The notes under the pieces were generated by a model, which saw only the letters and a list, made by a program, of their open reading frames with translations, ran no database searches and was not told the origin of the DNA. A stretch of DNA of 64,000 nt from contig JAINUG010000033.1 of NCBI GenBank assembly GCA_029706075.1, forward strand, positions 558,001 to 622,000, given 5' to 3'. Within the stretch, counting starts at the first letter, position 1. The number at the start of each line of letters is the position of its first letter. This DNA is from Aldrovandia affinis. Taxonomy: Eukaryota > Chordata > Actinopteri > Notacanthiformes > Halosauridae. Shown here piece by piece: positions 47,258 through 59,789 of the stretch. A program made the translations under genes and the position numbers.

Positions 47258-48344
47258 TTAGGACAATGGTAATCTTTGCAAAAGATCTTGTTTTAGGTAG
47301 GTCCCCTTTACCACGAAGGTCCACTTTACAGGTCCTAGTATTGTGGCTTCTGCTTTGGGACTTCTCTTGTGCAGCTGCCGCTTCCCAGCCACACTTGAAC
47401 CCAGAACCCTAGGGGTCCATCCATGCTTCACTGCACACCTTCTGCTTTCCTCTGCAATCACATTCCAGTCTTCACTCACCAGCTGAGAGTCAGACCTGTT
47501 GACTTTTCCAGGGCTCAGAGCTTCATCTGCCAGTACTTCCACTGGTGGGCCATTTTCCAGACCTTGGGAGGATTCCATCCTAGGACACCTGGACACAGAC
47601 AAAGCCTCTACATTTTGGGTTAGGTCATCAATAGGGGCAAACTGCACCATCAGGCCTGGCCACGGTAGGTCCTCTGTGTCCCAAGCCATCTTATCAATGG
47701 GGTCAATCAGCAGGGACTTTGACTTCAAGCTGCTCACCTTTCTGCTGCAGCTCCACATCTTTCCTTGCCAGCTCTACCCTCCAAGCCTCCTCTTGGGTTT
47801 GAAGATTTTTATGAAACTCCCGCTGCAGGTTTAAGAGGTTTGATTGCATCCTTTTAATTTCAGAAGCATGAATTTCTATCATACTATTCAGTTCACACTT
47901 ACAATTCACATACCTCTCATCCTGAGTAATCCTCTCCTGCTCACACTGGTTCTTCACCTCCAATAACTTCAGCTCATTCTCCAGTTGAGCTCGACCCTGC
48001 CTTTTCCTTCAGGCCTTGTTCTTTGCAATGGTGCATCTCCAAGGCAGACTGAGCTGCAGCCTTCTCAATGCGTGGTGCTTTTGTTGCAACCTTCACTTGG
48101 CCCTGTAGATCCATGATCACTGCTGTAGTCTCCTGCTGCTGCTGCTGCTGCTGAAGGAGCCATGAATTTCTCTCCAGGTCTGCTGAGGCTTTACTTTACA
48201 GGTTGGAGAGTTGTTCCTCACTAACATGAAGCTTCTGGCTGAAGTTGGAGTTGCTTGATAAAACACCCTGACAGATGCTTGGGTCCCTCTGCCTCCAGCT
48301 GTCTCCATGTCTGGATCCATTGTCCAGTCATCTTCCATCATGGT
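47258..48344 (-). pseudogene. Broken gag-like or unknown coiled-coil ORF of the LTR element
   Basis: Three minus-strand frames follow one another: 48117-48341 (acidic start MMEDDWTMDPDMETAGG, Ser run from a CAG repeat), 47703-47963 (heptad-like, Glu/Lys/Gln-rich: 'NELKLLEVKNQCEQERI' upstream and 'LARKDVELQQKGEQLE') and 47258-47758 (166 codons, overlapping the previous frame). Stops and shifts separate them. The position just inside the 5' LTR is where gag would sit, and the coiled coil would suit a self-assembling protein, but I see no zinc knuckle or capsid motif. A captured host coding fragment is an alternative. Confidence 0.55.
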
Positions 48345-48739
48345 TTCTTTTCCTCAAAAAATCAAAACCAAGAAAATCCAACTCACGGTTGCACTACTAC
48401 CACAACGAGTCCATGTGCTCGCATTCTCCACCAAATCCCGAAAAGCGAGGCGTTTCCTGCATAATAGATTTCACAACCTCCCATTGGCCTAGAAACAGGA
48501 AACACATACTGTTCTGAAGCGGAACTTCTTAGCTACACAATGCAACTTCCGATTGGTTTTACGACGATGAATGACAAAGTTACGGACCAAAGAATGGAAG
48601 GAGTGCCTGGTAAGTCCCACCTGCTTACCCGAAAAATGTGAAAATGCGAACACCACACAGCAAGAATCTTAGCTTTTAAACGCATTTTTCTGATTAAAGA
48701 TAGGTTAAAAATTGTTTATTTTATAAGTGTTGAAGAAGA

Positions 48740-49284
48740 GGAGTGTTTTTCGGGGCGCCCGCGTCCCCGGTAGGTCTTGGGAATGCAAACTTAAATACCT
48801 TTAACATTTAAATAAACAATCAAATACAACTACAATTTTTTTTAACTAAACAAAAAGTTTCTTCTGCTCTGGGGAGATAATCCCTTACCCTGAGCTTCCC
48901 CAAAACCTGGCTGGTCAAAATACTTCACAGGCTTCTTTTCCACACTGCAAAACCTCCACAACTTTTCTCCACTTCTTTCTCTCTTTCTCTCTCTCCTCCT
49001 TCATGAGGGAAACCTGGCCCCTTTTATTCCCTGTGTATCGGGTGTGCTCTGGTACGTGAGCGTCCGCTACAGAGAGTGACGTGGATGAGAGTGTGATTAG
49101 TTCCCAGAGTTAGGGACTTGAGCCTTTAGCTCAGCGAGCTAAATCGCTGTGGGCAGAACCAACTCCGTTATACCTGTTGATTGGTGGTTAATTAGTCGCA
49201 GGTGGCATTCATTTTGGTCCTGTGAGGTAGGAGTGTTGCACCATTTAAACCACTTCCCCTGGCTCTGCCTGCCAGGTTGCCACA
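48740..49284 (-). repeat. 5' LTR of the minus-strand element (inner limit approximate)
   Basis: On the minus strand it starts TGTGGCAACCTGGCAGGC, has AATAAAAGGGGCC as a TATA-like box near 49025 and a purine-rich stretch GGAGAGAGAGAAAGAG after it. The plus-strand neighbour (49285-49293) is a TA run before the next transposon. Confidence 0.6.
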
Positions 49285-49293
49285 ATATATATA

Positions 49294-49863
49294 CACTCAG
49301 TGGCCACTATTAGGTACACCTGTACACCTGCTCGTTAATGCAATTATCTAATCAGCCAATCATGTGGCAGGAACTCAATGCATAAAAGCATGCAGACATG
49401 GTCAAGAGGTTCAGTTGTTGTTCAGACCAAAAATCTGAATGGGGAAGAAATGTGATCTAAGTGACTTTGACCGTGGAATGATCTGGCCACAGTCTACCTA
49501 TCTTCTAATGGCTACTTCCAGCAGGATAATGCACCATGTCACAAAGCACACGTCGTCTCAAGCTGGTTCCACAAACATGACAATGAGTTCAGTGTGCTCC
49601 AATTGCCTCCACTGTCACCAGATCTGAGTCCAATAGAGCACCTTTGGGATGTGGTGGAACGGGAGATTCACAACATGAATGCGCAGCCGACAAATCTGCA
49701 GCAACTGCGTGATGCTATCATGTCAACATGGACCAGAATCTCTGAGGAATGTTTCCAGCACCTTGTTGAATCCATGCCACAAAGGATTCAGGCTGTTCTG
49801 GGAGCAAAGGGGGGGTCCTACCCAGTACTAGAAAGGTGTACCTAATAAAGTGGCTACTGAGTA
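49294..49863 (+). mobile_element. Internally deleted Tc1-like transposon, about 570 bp
   Basis: The ends CACTCAGTGGCCACTATTAG and GGTGTACCTAATAAAGTGGC...GAGTA are inverted repeats, with TA at the left flank. The start of the transposase (MGKKCDLSDFDRG) is joined near 49500 directly to its last third (FQQDNAPCHK, SPDLSPIEHLW, QAVLGAKGGS). The lost piece holds the second DNA-binding unit and the first catalytic Asp. Both termini remain, so it could be mobilised only in trans. The family differs from the other three Tc1 families in the window. Confidence 0.88.
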
Positions 49864-49962
49864 TATACAGTGTCACAATTGTATGGACATTTACAAACAC
49901 TCTGTGAAATAGTATTGCATTAATCATTTACAGTATGACTAAATATTACTTTTACTAATATA

Positions 49963-49996
49963 TTATCATCATCGTCATCGTCATCGTCATCATCAT
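49963..49996. repeat. (ATC)n/(GTC)n trinucleotide repeat
   Basis: About 11 units of ATC with several GTC variants. Confidence 0.9.
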
Positions 49997-52900
49997 AAAA
50001 CTGGTATGACTATTCGCAAATAATACATCCAAAAGCACTCTGATGTTTAATTTGCCAAAAGCAGAAGCTTCTCTGTAAAGTGACATGTGGCTAGTTGGTA
50101 AGAACAGGAAGAGCATTATTATACACTCTATGCTGGACCCTTCATCTGTTATCCCTATCGCATTGCCATCTTTGGCCTCAGCATCATCAAATCGGAGGCA
50201 TGAGCATCAACAAAAGAAAATGACCAACATCAAGGGAAGACTGCAGCTGTGAAACAAATCAAAAACACACAGGTTTGTCCTAAGAGTGTGTCCTAGAGGA
50301 ACAAAGACACAGTGAACACTTTGCTTACATTTCCTGCAATGGTGGGGGTCGGGGGGGAGTCATTTTCAGCAATATTGAAAATTACACATGTTCTGCATGG
50401 CTTTCATTTCAACAGAGTGTGGAGGGGGATATGGGGGGTGGGCGATAGAGGGAGAGAGAGAGAGAGTAGAGGAGAAGGAGCAGGAGCAGGAGCAGGAAAA
50501 CAGAAGACTGTCATTGTCATCTTCTTTCTCAGGGAGAATATATGTTCCACGCATTTAAGTAAGCTTACTGTATATGGGACATATGAAACAATGCTAATGT
50601 TAGTGGAGAAAATATGCTGTTATAGGCATCATCAGTATGAAACAGACTCCCAGCAGGAGGAGAAGAGACAAGGATTAATACTGTGGAAAACATGCTGGTC
50701 ATTTAAAAGCCTCCCCCTGATACGTGCTAAGGCACAGAGATGGGCTCGGTGCTGTGTCCCGCAAGCTGTAATCTCCAATGGCCCTCTTCGACCGATTTGT
50801 ATTTGCACTATTTAGATGAGATTGATCAGTCTCTTGTGAGTGCCTGCATCGCCTCTGTTTTCCAATTGACAAACATTGTAAAACGTTGTTGGTTTATGAA
50901 TAAATCTAATATGGCTTTGTCAATAACTGTGGATAAAGTCACGGTTGTCCAAATGACTGAGCATGCTTTCAGATATATTGGGATTCAGAGTGGGGAAGGA
51001 TGGTGCACGCCCTGGAAATGAGCGCTGTGTGTGACCACCTGATTGCCCATGCTACACATATAACCATATCAAGACATTTAACTTAACTTAATTTATTTGA
51101 CTACTGGTCTTTTTTCACCCTACTTGCTATAATAGCCATTGACATGGTACATTGTAGAGATACAATTCACAACAGAGCCATGGCCAGGAGGGATATTTTC
51201 CATTTTTGTGCAAAGACACAAGTATTATTATAAAAATGGACAACATCTCATCCATTGTTGCAACTGCTGCATTACTTTATACATTACAAGGGGACTTTAA
51301 TTTACCTGCCATATTCACTGATATAGCAGAGTAAAGTAATTGTTGGGCAATGAATCCCATCAGGCAGCAAAAGGGAAAATAAATGTGGCCAAGGCAGTTA
51401 TTGAGGCTGAATACAGCCTCTACTGATGCACTTACAGTAGGATTGCAAATATAATTTTACATTTAAATCTCTGGAATGGCTAACCTGTGTTCAAAGACTG
51501 TGGCGACCATTGCCTCCGCAAAGATGACTGTATTGGAATGGCTGTTTATATATATATTTCCAGGTCATTAAATATTAGGATGGAGCGTTATTCAAGCTGT
51601 AATCTATTTTTACTTCAAGAGGAAACTTTTTTGTAGAATGTATTTTTTTACAATTCCAGGATGCTGAAGCACCTCTCTTACCGCCTGTCTGCTAAGTGCC
51701 TCTCAACTGTCAAAGCAGTCATGAGAACAGGCCTGTTCCTGCTTCATAGTGTACTAAAACCAGAAAGCATTATGTTTCAGGAAATCAAAAGAAAAGTCAA
51801 ACTTTCCTCATAGAGGAAGTTTAAATAATTAACTTTACCACACACGTTTATAGCAAACAGACCTGGGGCAGGACGAGGAACTAAAGAAAAAATGCTGTCA
51901 ACACAGAAGGCAAAGCAACGAGCTGCTTCACTTTTGTAGAAATTGCATTTGATTCAAATGTCATATCAAAGGCCTTTACGGTTATTTTGCTAATCCCAGT
52001 TAGCAAATAAAGCAAACTTGGCCTCTATTAAAATGTTTATTCTTTTTTAAATGTTAATTACAAATTATGCCTATATAACTATATAACTATATCTGGACAG
52101 CTGAGATTATAAAGGAGCATCTATCGTCTATCTCTCTTTAGCAAAGGTTAAAATCTGATCTATGATAATGGTGAATAGTTGGACGGAATGCATCAGTCTT
52201 AGATATGATCATCCTCTGGTTTCATTCCCGGTTAAACAATGAAAATCCGGATCAACTAAAGTCAATAATGATGTGCTATGCATGTACGCAGGCACGGATT
52301 TCTGATAAATTGGTCATTACAAATTCCGGTCATTACTGGATCCAGGACCAGTGCAATTGGCAATCTATTTACAGGTGATTTTGTGAAGATTTTTATCATG
52401 TTCCTGGGAATTATCTAGGAAATAATGTTTACTTAGTTTAGGGTAGCGAATGCCTTGAAAGGCTGCGCGCATTCATTATAATTATGAAACGCAGGCTGGC
52501 TGAAAATCCGACTGAAAAGCCACACCATGGGCCCCCCTCCTATCAGATATTCTCCGAGTACGGGTTTAACATCAACTCTGATTATCTGAGCTCAGTGGGT
52601 ACTGCTGCATGCAACGCTCTCACACACAATTTAGGTTACCAGTCTGCAGCAGACAATGGTATTGAAGGGAGTACATGACTGATAAAGTTATTTCTGTTCG
52701 TGATAAATATTAAAGTAGCCATGCATTTTTAAAAGGATTTATGTAATTTTAATGGAGCCTCCCTTCGCACGTGCGGTAAGATTAGTGGGGGGTTAAACCA
52801 CCTTTGTCCAATTGCCATAGAAAATGTAAATTAAATTAAAAAATAAGGGTCCATGAAAAATGTAAGACGGTATTCTGTCCTTAAACGTTTTACTCAACAA

Positions 52901-53200
52901 GATCACTGTCTCAAACATCCATGCACAGCAAAGAAAAACAAAACAAAACAAAAAACAATTGTAGCATCTGAATTAAACGTACACTGTGCTTGTACAGTAT
53001 GCCTCTCAGATGAGTTCAATTGTGTGTAGTGTAGTTTGCCAAGAAGACGATTAAAGCGTAAGGTCATGCAAAAATAATGCGGCTACGATGTGCTCAGGTA
53101 TTTTAAACTTCAGGTTGTGCTGTTCAAAGCGTTAGGTAGGATGCTGTTTCATGTGTTTCATTTGCCTCTTCCAGACTTCCAGATGGTATTGATACATGCT
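49997..53200. other. Unassigned DNA with few repeats
   Basis: A purine-rich run (GA/GGAGCA) lies at 50450-50500. The plus-strand frame 52484-52678 (MKRRLAENPTEKPHHG...) lies in GC-balanced DNA but has no family resemblance; conserved non-coding DNA is equally possible. Otherwise nothing. Confidence 0.45.
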
Positions 53201-53438
53201 CCTATGAAATTGATTTGACGCTACTGGCTGTCTGGCCTCTCATTTATAGCCTACAATGTGCATTGCTTTTAAGAAGTATTTCCCATTTCGCGAAGCGCCA
53301 GAGCAAGAGGCATTAATTTAATTGAGACGCGTTTCAGCAACCAACCTACCTTTCATATCCTCTCTGCCATGATTGATTTCCAATTAGCATAGTTCTGGGA
53401 AACGGAAGAACTTTGGGCCTTAGCCGCAGTATCAAACC

Positions 53439-53448
53439 GAATATAAAA
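53439..53448 (+). promoter_or_regulatory. TATA-like box, weak candidate
   Basis: AATATAAAAG lies in a GC-balanced stretch (53200-53520) with no transposon signs. It is about 600 bp above the candidate first exon end, so it may belong to another start site or to none. Confidence 0.25.
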
Positions 53449-53780
53449 GTAGCTAGCGTTGTTTTCTGCTGTCGTGGGAAACGTAATTTCCCGTCCCCGA
53501 GCCCTGCAGTTAAAACAAAAACCTAGTCCTTGTTTCTGTGTGAGTTTCAGAAAGATTCCATTAAAACATAGCAACAACAACCAAACAAACAAAAAGCTAA
53601 AAATTTCAGTCTGACAAATGAAGCACATGATGGGATTATATCACATATTATTATTAAGACAGTGGTTATCTTCCTGTGGTGGAATCTGTTTATCTCTAAT
53701 TGGAAAGGCAAGGGCTGCGCAAAAATGCACACAGGTGTCAATTATAGAGTGGAATATGCAGATATCGTGTATGCAGCGGG

Positions 53781-53788
53781 TGACGTCA
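53781..53788. promoter_or_regulatory. Consensus CRE (TGACGTCA)
   Basis: A perfect palindromic cAMP-response element in GCGGGTGACGTCAAAAGG. CREB-family proteins bind such sites near start sites. It lies about 270 bp left of a good splice donor (54057/54058), which fits a promoter-proximal site for the candidate gene, but one 8-mer can occur by chance. Confidence 0.45.
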
Positions 53789-53829
53789 AAAGGAGTGTAG
53801 TCTGGAGCTGTTGAAATAGGACAAGCTGT

Positions 53830-54057
53830 AACAGTAAGAAACATTCAGAGCTGTAGAATGGAGTGATGCGGCGAGGAGTGGGGACACGAAATACACACGT
53901 TCTCCCAAACCTAATTTAATAAAGCCGACTGCACACGAGACTAATCTGCAAACGGACAGAAGGTGGAACTAAGAATCTTTTGCCATCGAGACTGAATACG
54001 TCTGTGACTGATCTGGTTAACGGCGGTTACATTTTTTTCGCCAGTGGAATACGACAG
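53830..54057 (+). other. Candidate non-coding first exon (5' UTR)
   Basis: Unique, GC-balanced sequence downstream of the CRE ends in ACGACAG followed by GTAGGGG, a strong splice donor. The next plus-strand acceptor that opens a coding exon is at 59779/59780, which would make an intron of about 5.7 kb. The start site is not defined and the link between the two exons is inference. Confidence 0.3.
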
Positions 54058-57000
54058 GTAGGGGAGCAATTGTGTTTCAAAAGATGTTCAAGGGAAAGTG
54101 CTGTCTCTAGGCAGCGAAATGCCATATATTTTTGCTTTGGGTTTCAAAACGAATACATAGAATGTTTTTTAATGATTGTTTCATGTGCAAGTTTGTGTAT
54201 GTTAATACTAGCAATCTACTGAATGCACCATTAATATGCTTAATACATATGTCTTTCTTACAAATAATAACACGGGTTATCAATCACACGACCACTCAAA
54301 ATGACAAAATTATTTTAAAGGTGTTTTTAACATCACATGTTCCCTAATTGAAAGCACACCAGTGCAGTGGGCGCAAGATGTATTTCACTGAAACAATGCT
54401 TGCATTCTACTTTTAAATTAGCCTTACTGATGGCTTTCTGATTGTTAAACTGGCGTATTAATGCTGTTCTCGGACACACTTGCTTTAACATGGTTTACAT
54501 GACCGGCTTCGTGTGGATCGTAGGCTACATGTCGTGCAGACGCCCTGCTTTCTCAGCGTTTGGCTGTTCCATAGGCATATTTTGTACAAGTTCACAGACA
54601 CACACATATACAGTTTTATCCCTTGGATGTTGGCATATTTTGTATTCCTCCTTACGTGTAAGCGCGTGCAGTAATGATGAACAAATGAATTGGGATGGGT
54701 CAACACGCGCTGCAATAATATCTCTGTGCGACTCTTTCCCTCACATCGCACTGACGGAACCCTTTATTTCCTAGTTTGACTCTTTGACAGGACACCAGGG
54801 ACTTACCAGAAACAGTCTAATTTATACGAGCTCGTTTTGAAAACATCTTCCTGGAAGATATATTATTAACCACAGAGAATGCGTCCTAGGAAGATCGCAT
54901 GGTGGTTGGAAAAGTGCCCCTACGGTGACAGTAAATTCAGTCGATTCAGACTTTGAGGAAAAGCCTTTTAGAGCTAGGAAACGAGAGCTTCACTCCACCA
55001 TTAACTTCAGTTGAGCTTTGTATGGTTTCGTTGCTCACAACTGTGAAGTTGTGATCGTTCAGATTTTTTCGTGTTCTCAATTGAAGATCTTTCAGAATTA
55101 TCTTTCCAAATGAATTGAATTGCTATCTATATACATGTTGCTCTTACACACGTAAATAAAAGCAGGAGAAGAAAAATAGTCTTCAGTAGCATAGCTTTAA
55201 TGTATGGCGCTAACGTGGGAGCTCTCCAGAGTGGTGGTACTGAAATCGGTCCATTCAGTCCCAAAGGCTTATTCCTTCGTCGCACTATCAACTGCAAATG
55301 CATGAGTCATTTATCTGTTGGGGAAAATAGAAAACAAAATAGGAATTGCTTTGATGTGTTCAAAACAGAAACAGTCTTCCTGGCTGCAACTGTTGTTAGA
55401 GTTACTAATAGAAGCAGTGGGTAACTTGTCCTTTAAATAAAATAATGGTATATAAGCTATTGCATTGCTTTTCAAAGTGTCCGTTCTACAGAAACAAAGC
55501 TGGGAATGTACTAATAATGGGAATGTATATCGCGGTTTTTAAAATCCAAATTTCACTATCAATCGATGCACAGCATGACAACATTGCAACTGTTTTGTGC
55601 CGGTCGTTTTTACTGTCGACCACGTCCATGACTTCTCTGTTGCGTCTGTCGTATTGTCTTTGTGTCATGTAGTTTGCCCTTGCTTGTTGCAGTGCTTTTA
55701 GCAGATGTGCTGACTTGCTCTGATGTTGGTATTTATTTAATATTTTATTCGTTTGATTTCGGCATTGCGTGAAGGTAGTTACTCGCAGCAGTGGCACACA
55801 TGCAAAACCGTTATTTGCATTGTTTACATTTGACATGAAATACTTACTTCAAATATAATTGTATGGTTACAAATGATTGTTTGTTAATATTCATAATTTA
55901 GTTGGTAATAATGAGGACAATGTCTTAAATTTTCACTGAATGTAAATCAATTTGGAGGAATATTAATTTGAGGGCATGGTCAAGTAATGCCCCCCGCCAA
56001 AAAAGATAAAACATAAAAAATACAATAAAATAATTAGTAATCCCAACTGTGATCTCAAAAACATTGCCTGCTTCGACAGATTATGTACATTTAGATAACT
56101 GAACTTAAGTTACTGAAGTTACCTTACTAAGGAAATAGATTGATATTAAAATTGCCATGCTGCTATTATGGCAAACATATCTCTTTTTTTAATGCTTTCA
56201 CTCAGATGTTAATGTTTGTACAAAAAATAGCTTACTAAAAATACATATTCAATGACTATTTCAACAGATTAACTCCTGAATCCACAATTATGGCATCATT
56301 ATTATTTGTGTTTGTTTTAACACCACCATGTGCTTCGAGTTGTGACCTTCTCAAATGTACAATCTCTTTTCAGATGATAATCATGGTAATTCAGTTAATT
56401 TGTGAGGATATGAATATCACAGTGGAATAATCTTTATAGTAGTTTTAGTTGACGTTTTAGTTAGTCCTCTATTATATGGCATCTTTGTACTATACAAACT
56501 ATACACATTATCATATGCATTATCATATCATATAATAACTGCATGCACACGCACACACACACACACACATGTATCCCTGCCCCCAAAGCACACACACAGA
56601 CACAATGATTCTTTTTGCACTCTTTTTATGTTTTAGATTTGCAATGCATTACAAATTCTAGATAATTGCTTATATATTTGACCAGGTCAGCCTTTTTAAT
56701 CAATTGAAATCATTACAAAAATATATGTTTATTTTCTGAAGTCTTTGTAGAATTTAACCCATCTTTAATTATTTGTACACACAAGTGTTCTATGTTGGTC
56801 AGAGGCAATCCCCTTTGACAGTATGGGAGATTTTCTTGGCAGTAATTTAATTGAAATGCTAATTGCTTTTGTACAACATTGAGAGTGACCTTTTATGGGG
56901 CACAGTATTTCAACCTAATAGGTTGAAGTTGGTGGGCTGCTGGAGTTGTCCTCAGAGCAAAAGGTGCAAGCAGTCTGGCTTCCAGACAATTGGGCTCTTT

Positions 57001-59779
57001 AATGAGGGACAGGTCTTCTGTCTAAATGATATTAGCCACAACTTTCAAGAGAGTAACCTGTAATGAAGAACAATCCTAATCCTAAATATAATAAGAAACA
57101 TTGTGAGCAGTTAACTTTAACATTCCCCAATGGATTTAGTTCATATTTCTCAACATGTCCTAAGACAACAATGGCATGTAGCATGTGATTTAGCGACACC
57201 CATTCATACCCATAAATCTTAAGGCTGCAGATTTATTTTCTGTGCTTTTTTGTTTTTTAGCCAGCTGTAATTCTCCCACCTTGCTGCCTGACAAGCAGTT
57301 TTGAGGGCTCAACCACCGTAAGCTACTCCCTTAGTCAGGCACTTGTCAAAAGGATAGTAATCTCAACACAGCCCAGGTCACCCTATCTCTCCTGCAGTAG
57401 GACAGCAGAAACTGTATAGCTCTAGCTTATTACTGCCTCCTGGGCTCCGTAACTCCCCCATGTAGAGATTGAGAGGAGTCGAGAAGGCGTGTCAAATGAT
57501 AATTAATATTGAGGCTCGCAGACAAGCCAGGATCTCTGTCCTTATCAGCTGTTGGCTTGAGCTCTACGCTGGCGGTTGGAGAGTAACGCGCCCCCTCAGA
57601 TGGCATTTCTTTATGTTCCAACAGAGACGGGTGAGGATTTTTCAGACGTGATAGCATGCGGGGAATGAGGTTCTTCTTGAAGGCATAATTTCATGTGTCC
57701 AGAGTTCACGTTCGAACGCTCTTCACTCTGATCTTCCTGCCTGTGGAACATCTTTTAAAGAATAAACTGTTATTGTCTATCACTATCTTCAAGGTGTGAT
57801 GTTATTCTTTTTTTTTAATGTTGCCTGATTTCAGTATATTAAAAACAGCCAGCGCTCAGCTGACACTGTCCGGGGACTCTGAGCAAAGATAGGGAAAGAG
57901 TATTTGAAGAAAACATGGCTCATCTGGTTTCCGCTAGTTTGCTCTCACCGTTGTCTCTGTTGCAAGAGGCTGCAGTTAAAACCTCCACATTAGTATAAAT
58001 AGCAATTCACAACCTTATCTCCCTGCTGCCCCCAGCCATATAAATTCACTTCAGATATACTTCAAAATGGTGGAGATTTATCACAATGCTTTGTCATATA
58101 AAATTCCTCAAAGAATTCATCCTGTTAACCTGGTGTCAGAGTGATAGCATATAAAATACGAGTCATTTTCCCATTTGACGGGCAGTTTGATTCCCCCAGC
58201 CTACTTGTGTCTGTGGCGCCCAAACAGAAACTGAAGAAAATTTGCGAGCCAACCAAGCATTGTAAAAACAAAACTGGGAAGCAATCCCTATGAGAGCACT
58301 GTTTTATGTTATAAAGACATCCATCAGTAAAACTGTGTTGTGATCTGGCCCTGGACTTGCTGTCTGCACAAGCCTTTGGGCACTTTGATTAAAAGCAGAG
58401 CATTCATAGACGCAATTGACTCATACAAATATATCAGTTCATTCTGAATTTTCTTACATTTATTTTTACCTTGTATAATTGTACCTCTCGGTGCATGAAT
58501 ATATTAAAGACTGTGGAAAATTATGGAAAGAAGTCTTACTGTGACAACAAACTTGGGCATTTCATAATTGTGATCACGGAAGCGTCTGAATTCCAGTGAT
58601 CATTTGCATTTGTTTTGTGCTTTGGCTGGAGGCCCTGACAATTGGTCCACATGAGCCGTCCCCAGGCAGGAAGTCAAAGCAATGATGACAGGAGCCCGCG
58701 AATGAAAGGGAGAAACTCCCACTTGCAGACAGGACGATTGGCACTAGAGCCCTGCTGAAGTTGGCTGTCCATATATTTGTGCGGAGAAATTCACTGTGAC
58801 ACATCCAAAAAAAAAAACACACACAAAAAAAAAACGCACACACACACACACACAAAAACAACAACTTCAATGTTCATATTGTGACCGCATTTGTTGTTAT
58901 CAGCCATTATTCCTTTTAAACAACACAGAAGCAGACCTAATTAAGACAGGGACAAAACTGTAATAACAATAATAATAATAATAATAATAAGTAGCAAGAT
59001 TTTTTTTCTGCATATTTAAATGTGACTCCTCAGTACATTGTTTAATTTTCTGCTTGAATGGTCATCTCTCCAAAAGTTTGTTCCTTCTGAAGATATGATG
59101 AACTTAGAAAATGGACTAGCTCTCCATCTCAATGGACTAGCTCCAGCCACAGAAAAGTGCAGGCTCTCACATACTACATTTTGAAGCTGACTGGCTGACC
59201 TCATTTGTTGTTTGTTTTCAAAGGGACGGGCTCTCATCTCTGCGATCACATGATATTGTATTGTGCCGACTCTGAGGAGCTCTGGCTCTCTGCTGTAGTG
59301 TGTGTCACTGCAGTGGAAGGGCCGTGGTCTTATCAGAATGCAGATATGATTCTGTTTGCTCACCTTCCAAATACCAGCGAGTCACATTATCTCTGGGGTA
59401 CACAGTACTGATTGAATGAGACCAGATCCTTCCCTGATATATTTCAATGTTTGATTTCATCAATTTTACCACTCTGCTATTGAATATGTGTGTGTGTGGG
59501 GGGGGGTCTTCACGAAGGGAGTTAAATAATCATGTCTGTAACATTTTGTTTCTTTTCATCCTATTGGCAAAAGAATAATGAAACCATATGTTTGGAGGAC
59601 AATCATATTGATAATTAACTTGTGGAAGGGACTCTAATGGCGGTACAGAAGCTGCATATGCCAGATTAATTAGTTTCTCGATGATAAATCCTGACAGTTC
59701 ATTGCTGGTGGGAGATTTTGCCGAGGGGTGGTGTTGCGGAGGGGATGGTGTGTGACAGTTGTCATGTTGTTCCTGACAG
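54058..59779. other. Candidate intron 1 / unassigned DNA
   Basis: No exon recognised. Microsatellites: CA at 56545-56569, A/CA mix at 58806-58858 and (AAT)n at 58967-58990. GC-balanced, transposon-free blocks at about 57460-57660 (with TAATTAATATT homeodomain-like cores), 57840-58060, 58570-58800 and 59140-59420 look like conserved non-coding candidates. This cannot be confirmed without alignment. Confidence 0.35.
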
Positions 59780-59789
59780 ATTGGCACTG

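Larger units (their letters stand above)
46858..49284 (-). mobile_element. Non-autonomous LTR retroelement, minus strand
   Basis: The 5' LTR starts TGTGGCAACCTGGCAGGCAG on the minus strand at 49284. The same start occurs at 46917, followed by CTCATGAAGGAGAGGGAGAA down to 46858, i.e. a 3' LTR with an internal deletion and cut off at its end. Just upstream of that 3' LTR on the minus strand is a purine tract (GCTGAGGAGGAGAG), as expected for a polypurine tract. About 1.8 kb of internal sequence contains a broken coiled-coil ORF and no reverse transcriptase, protease or integrase motif. The inner end of the 5' LTR and the primer-binding site could not be fixed. Confidence 0.75.

Noticed and set aside
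47258-48344. Host coiled-coil gene
   Set aside because: It lies between two LTR starts, next to a polypurine tract, and is frameshifted; element-encoded is simpler. Capture from the host is kept as an alternative.
52484-52678. 64-codon ORF as a coding exon
   Set aside because: No acceptor and donor pair fitting the frame and no recognisable family; left as unassigned.
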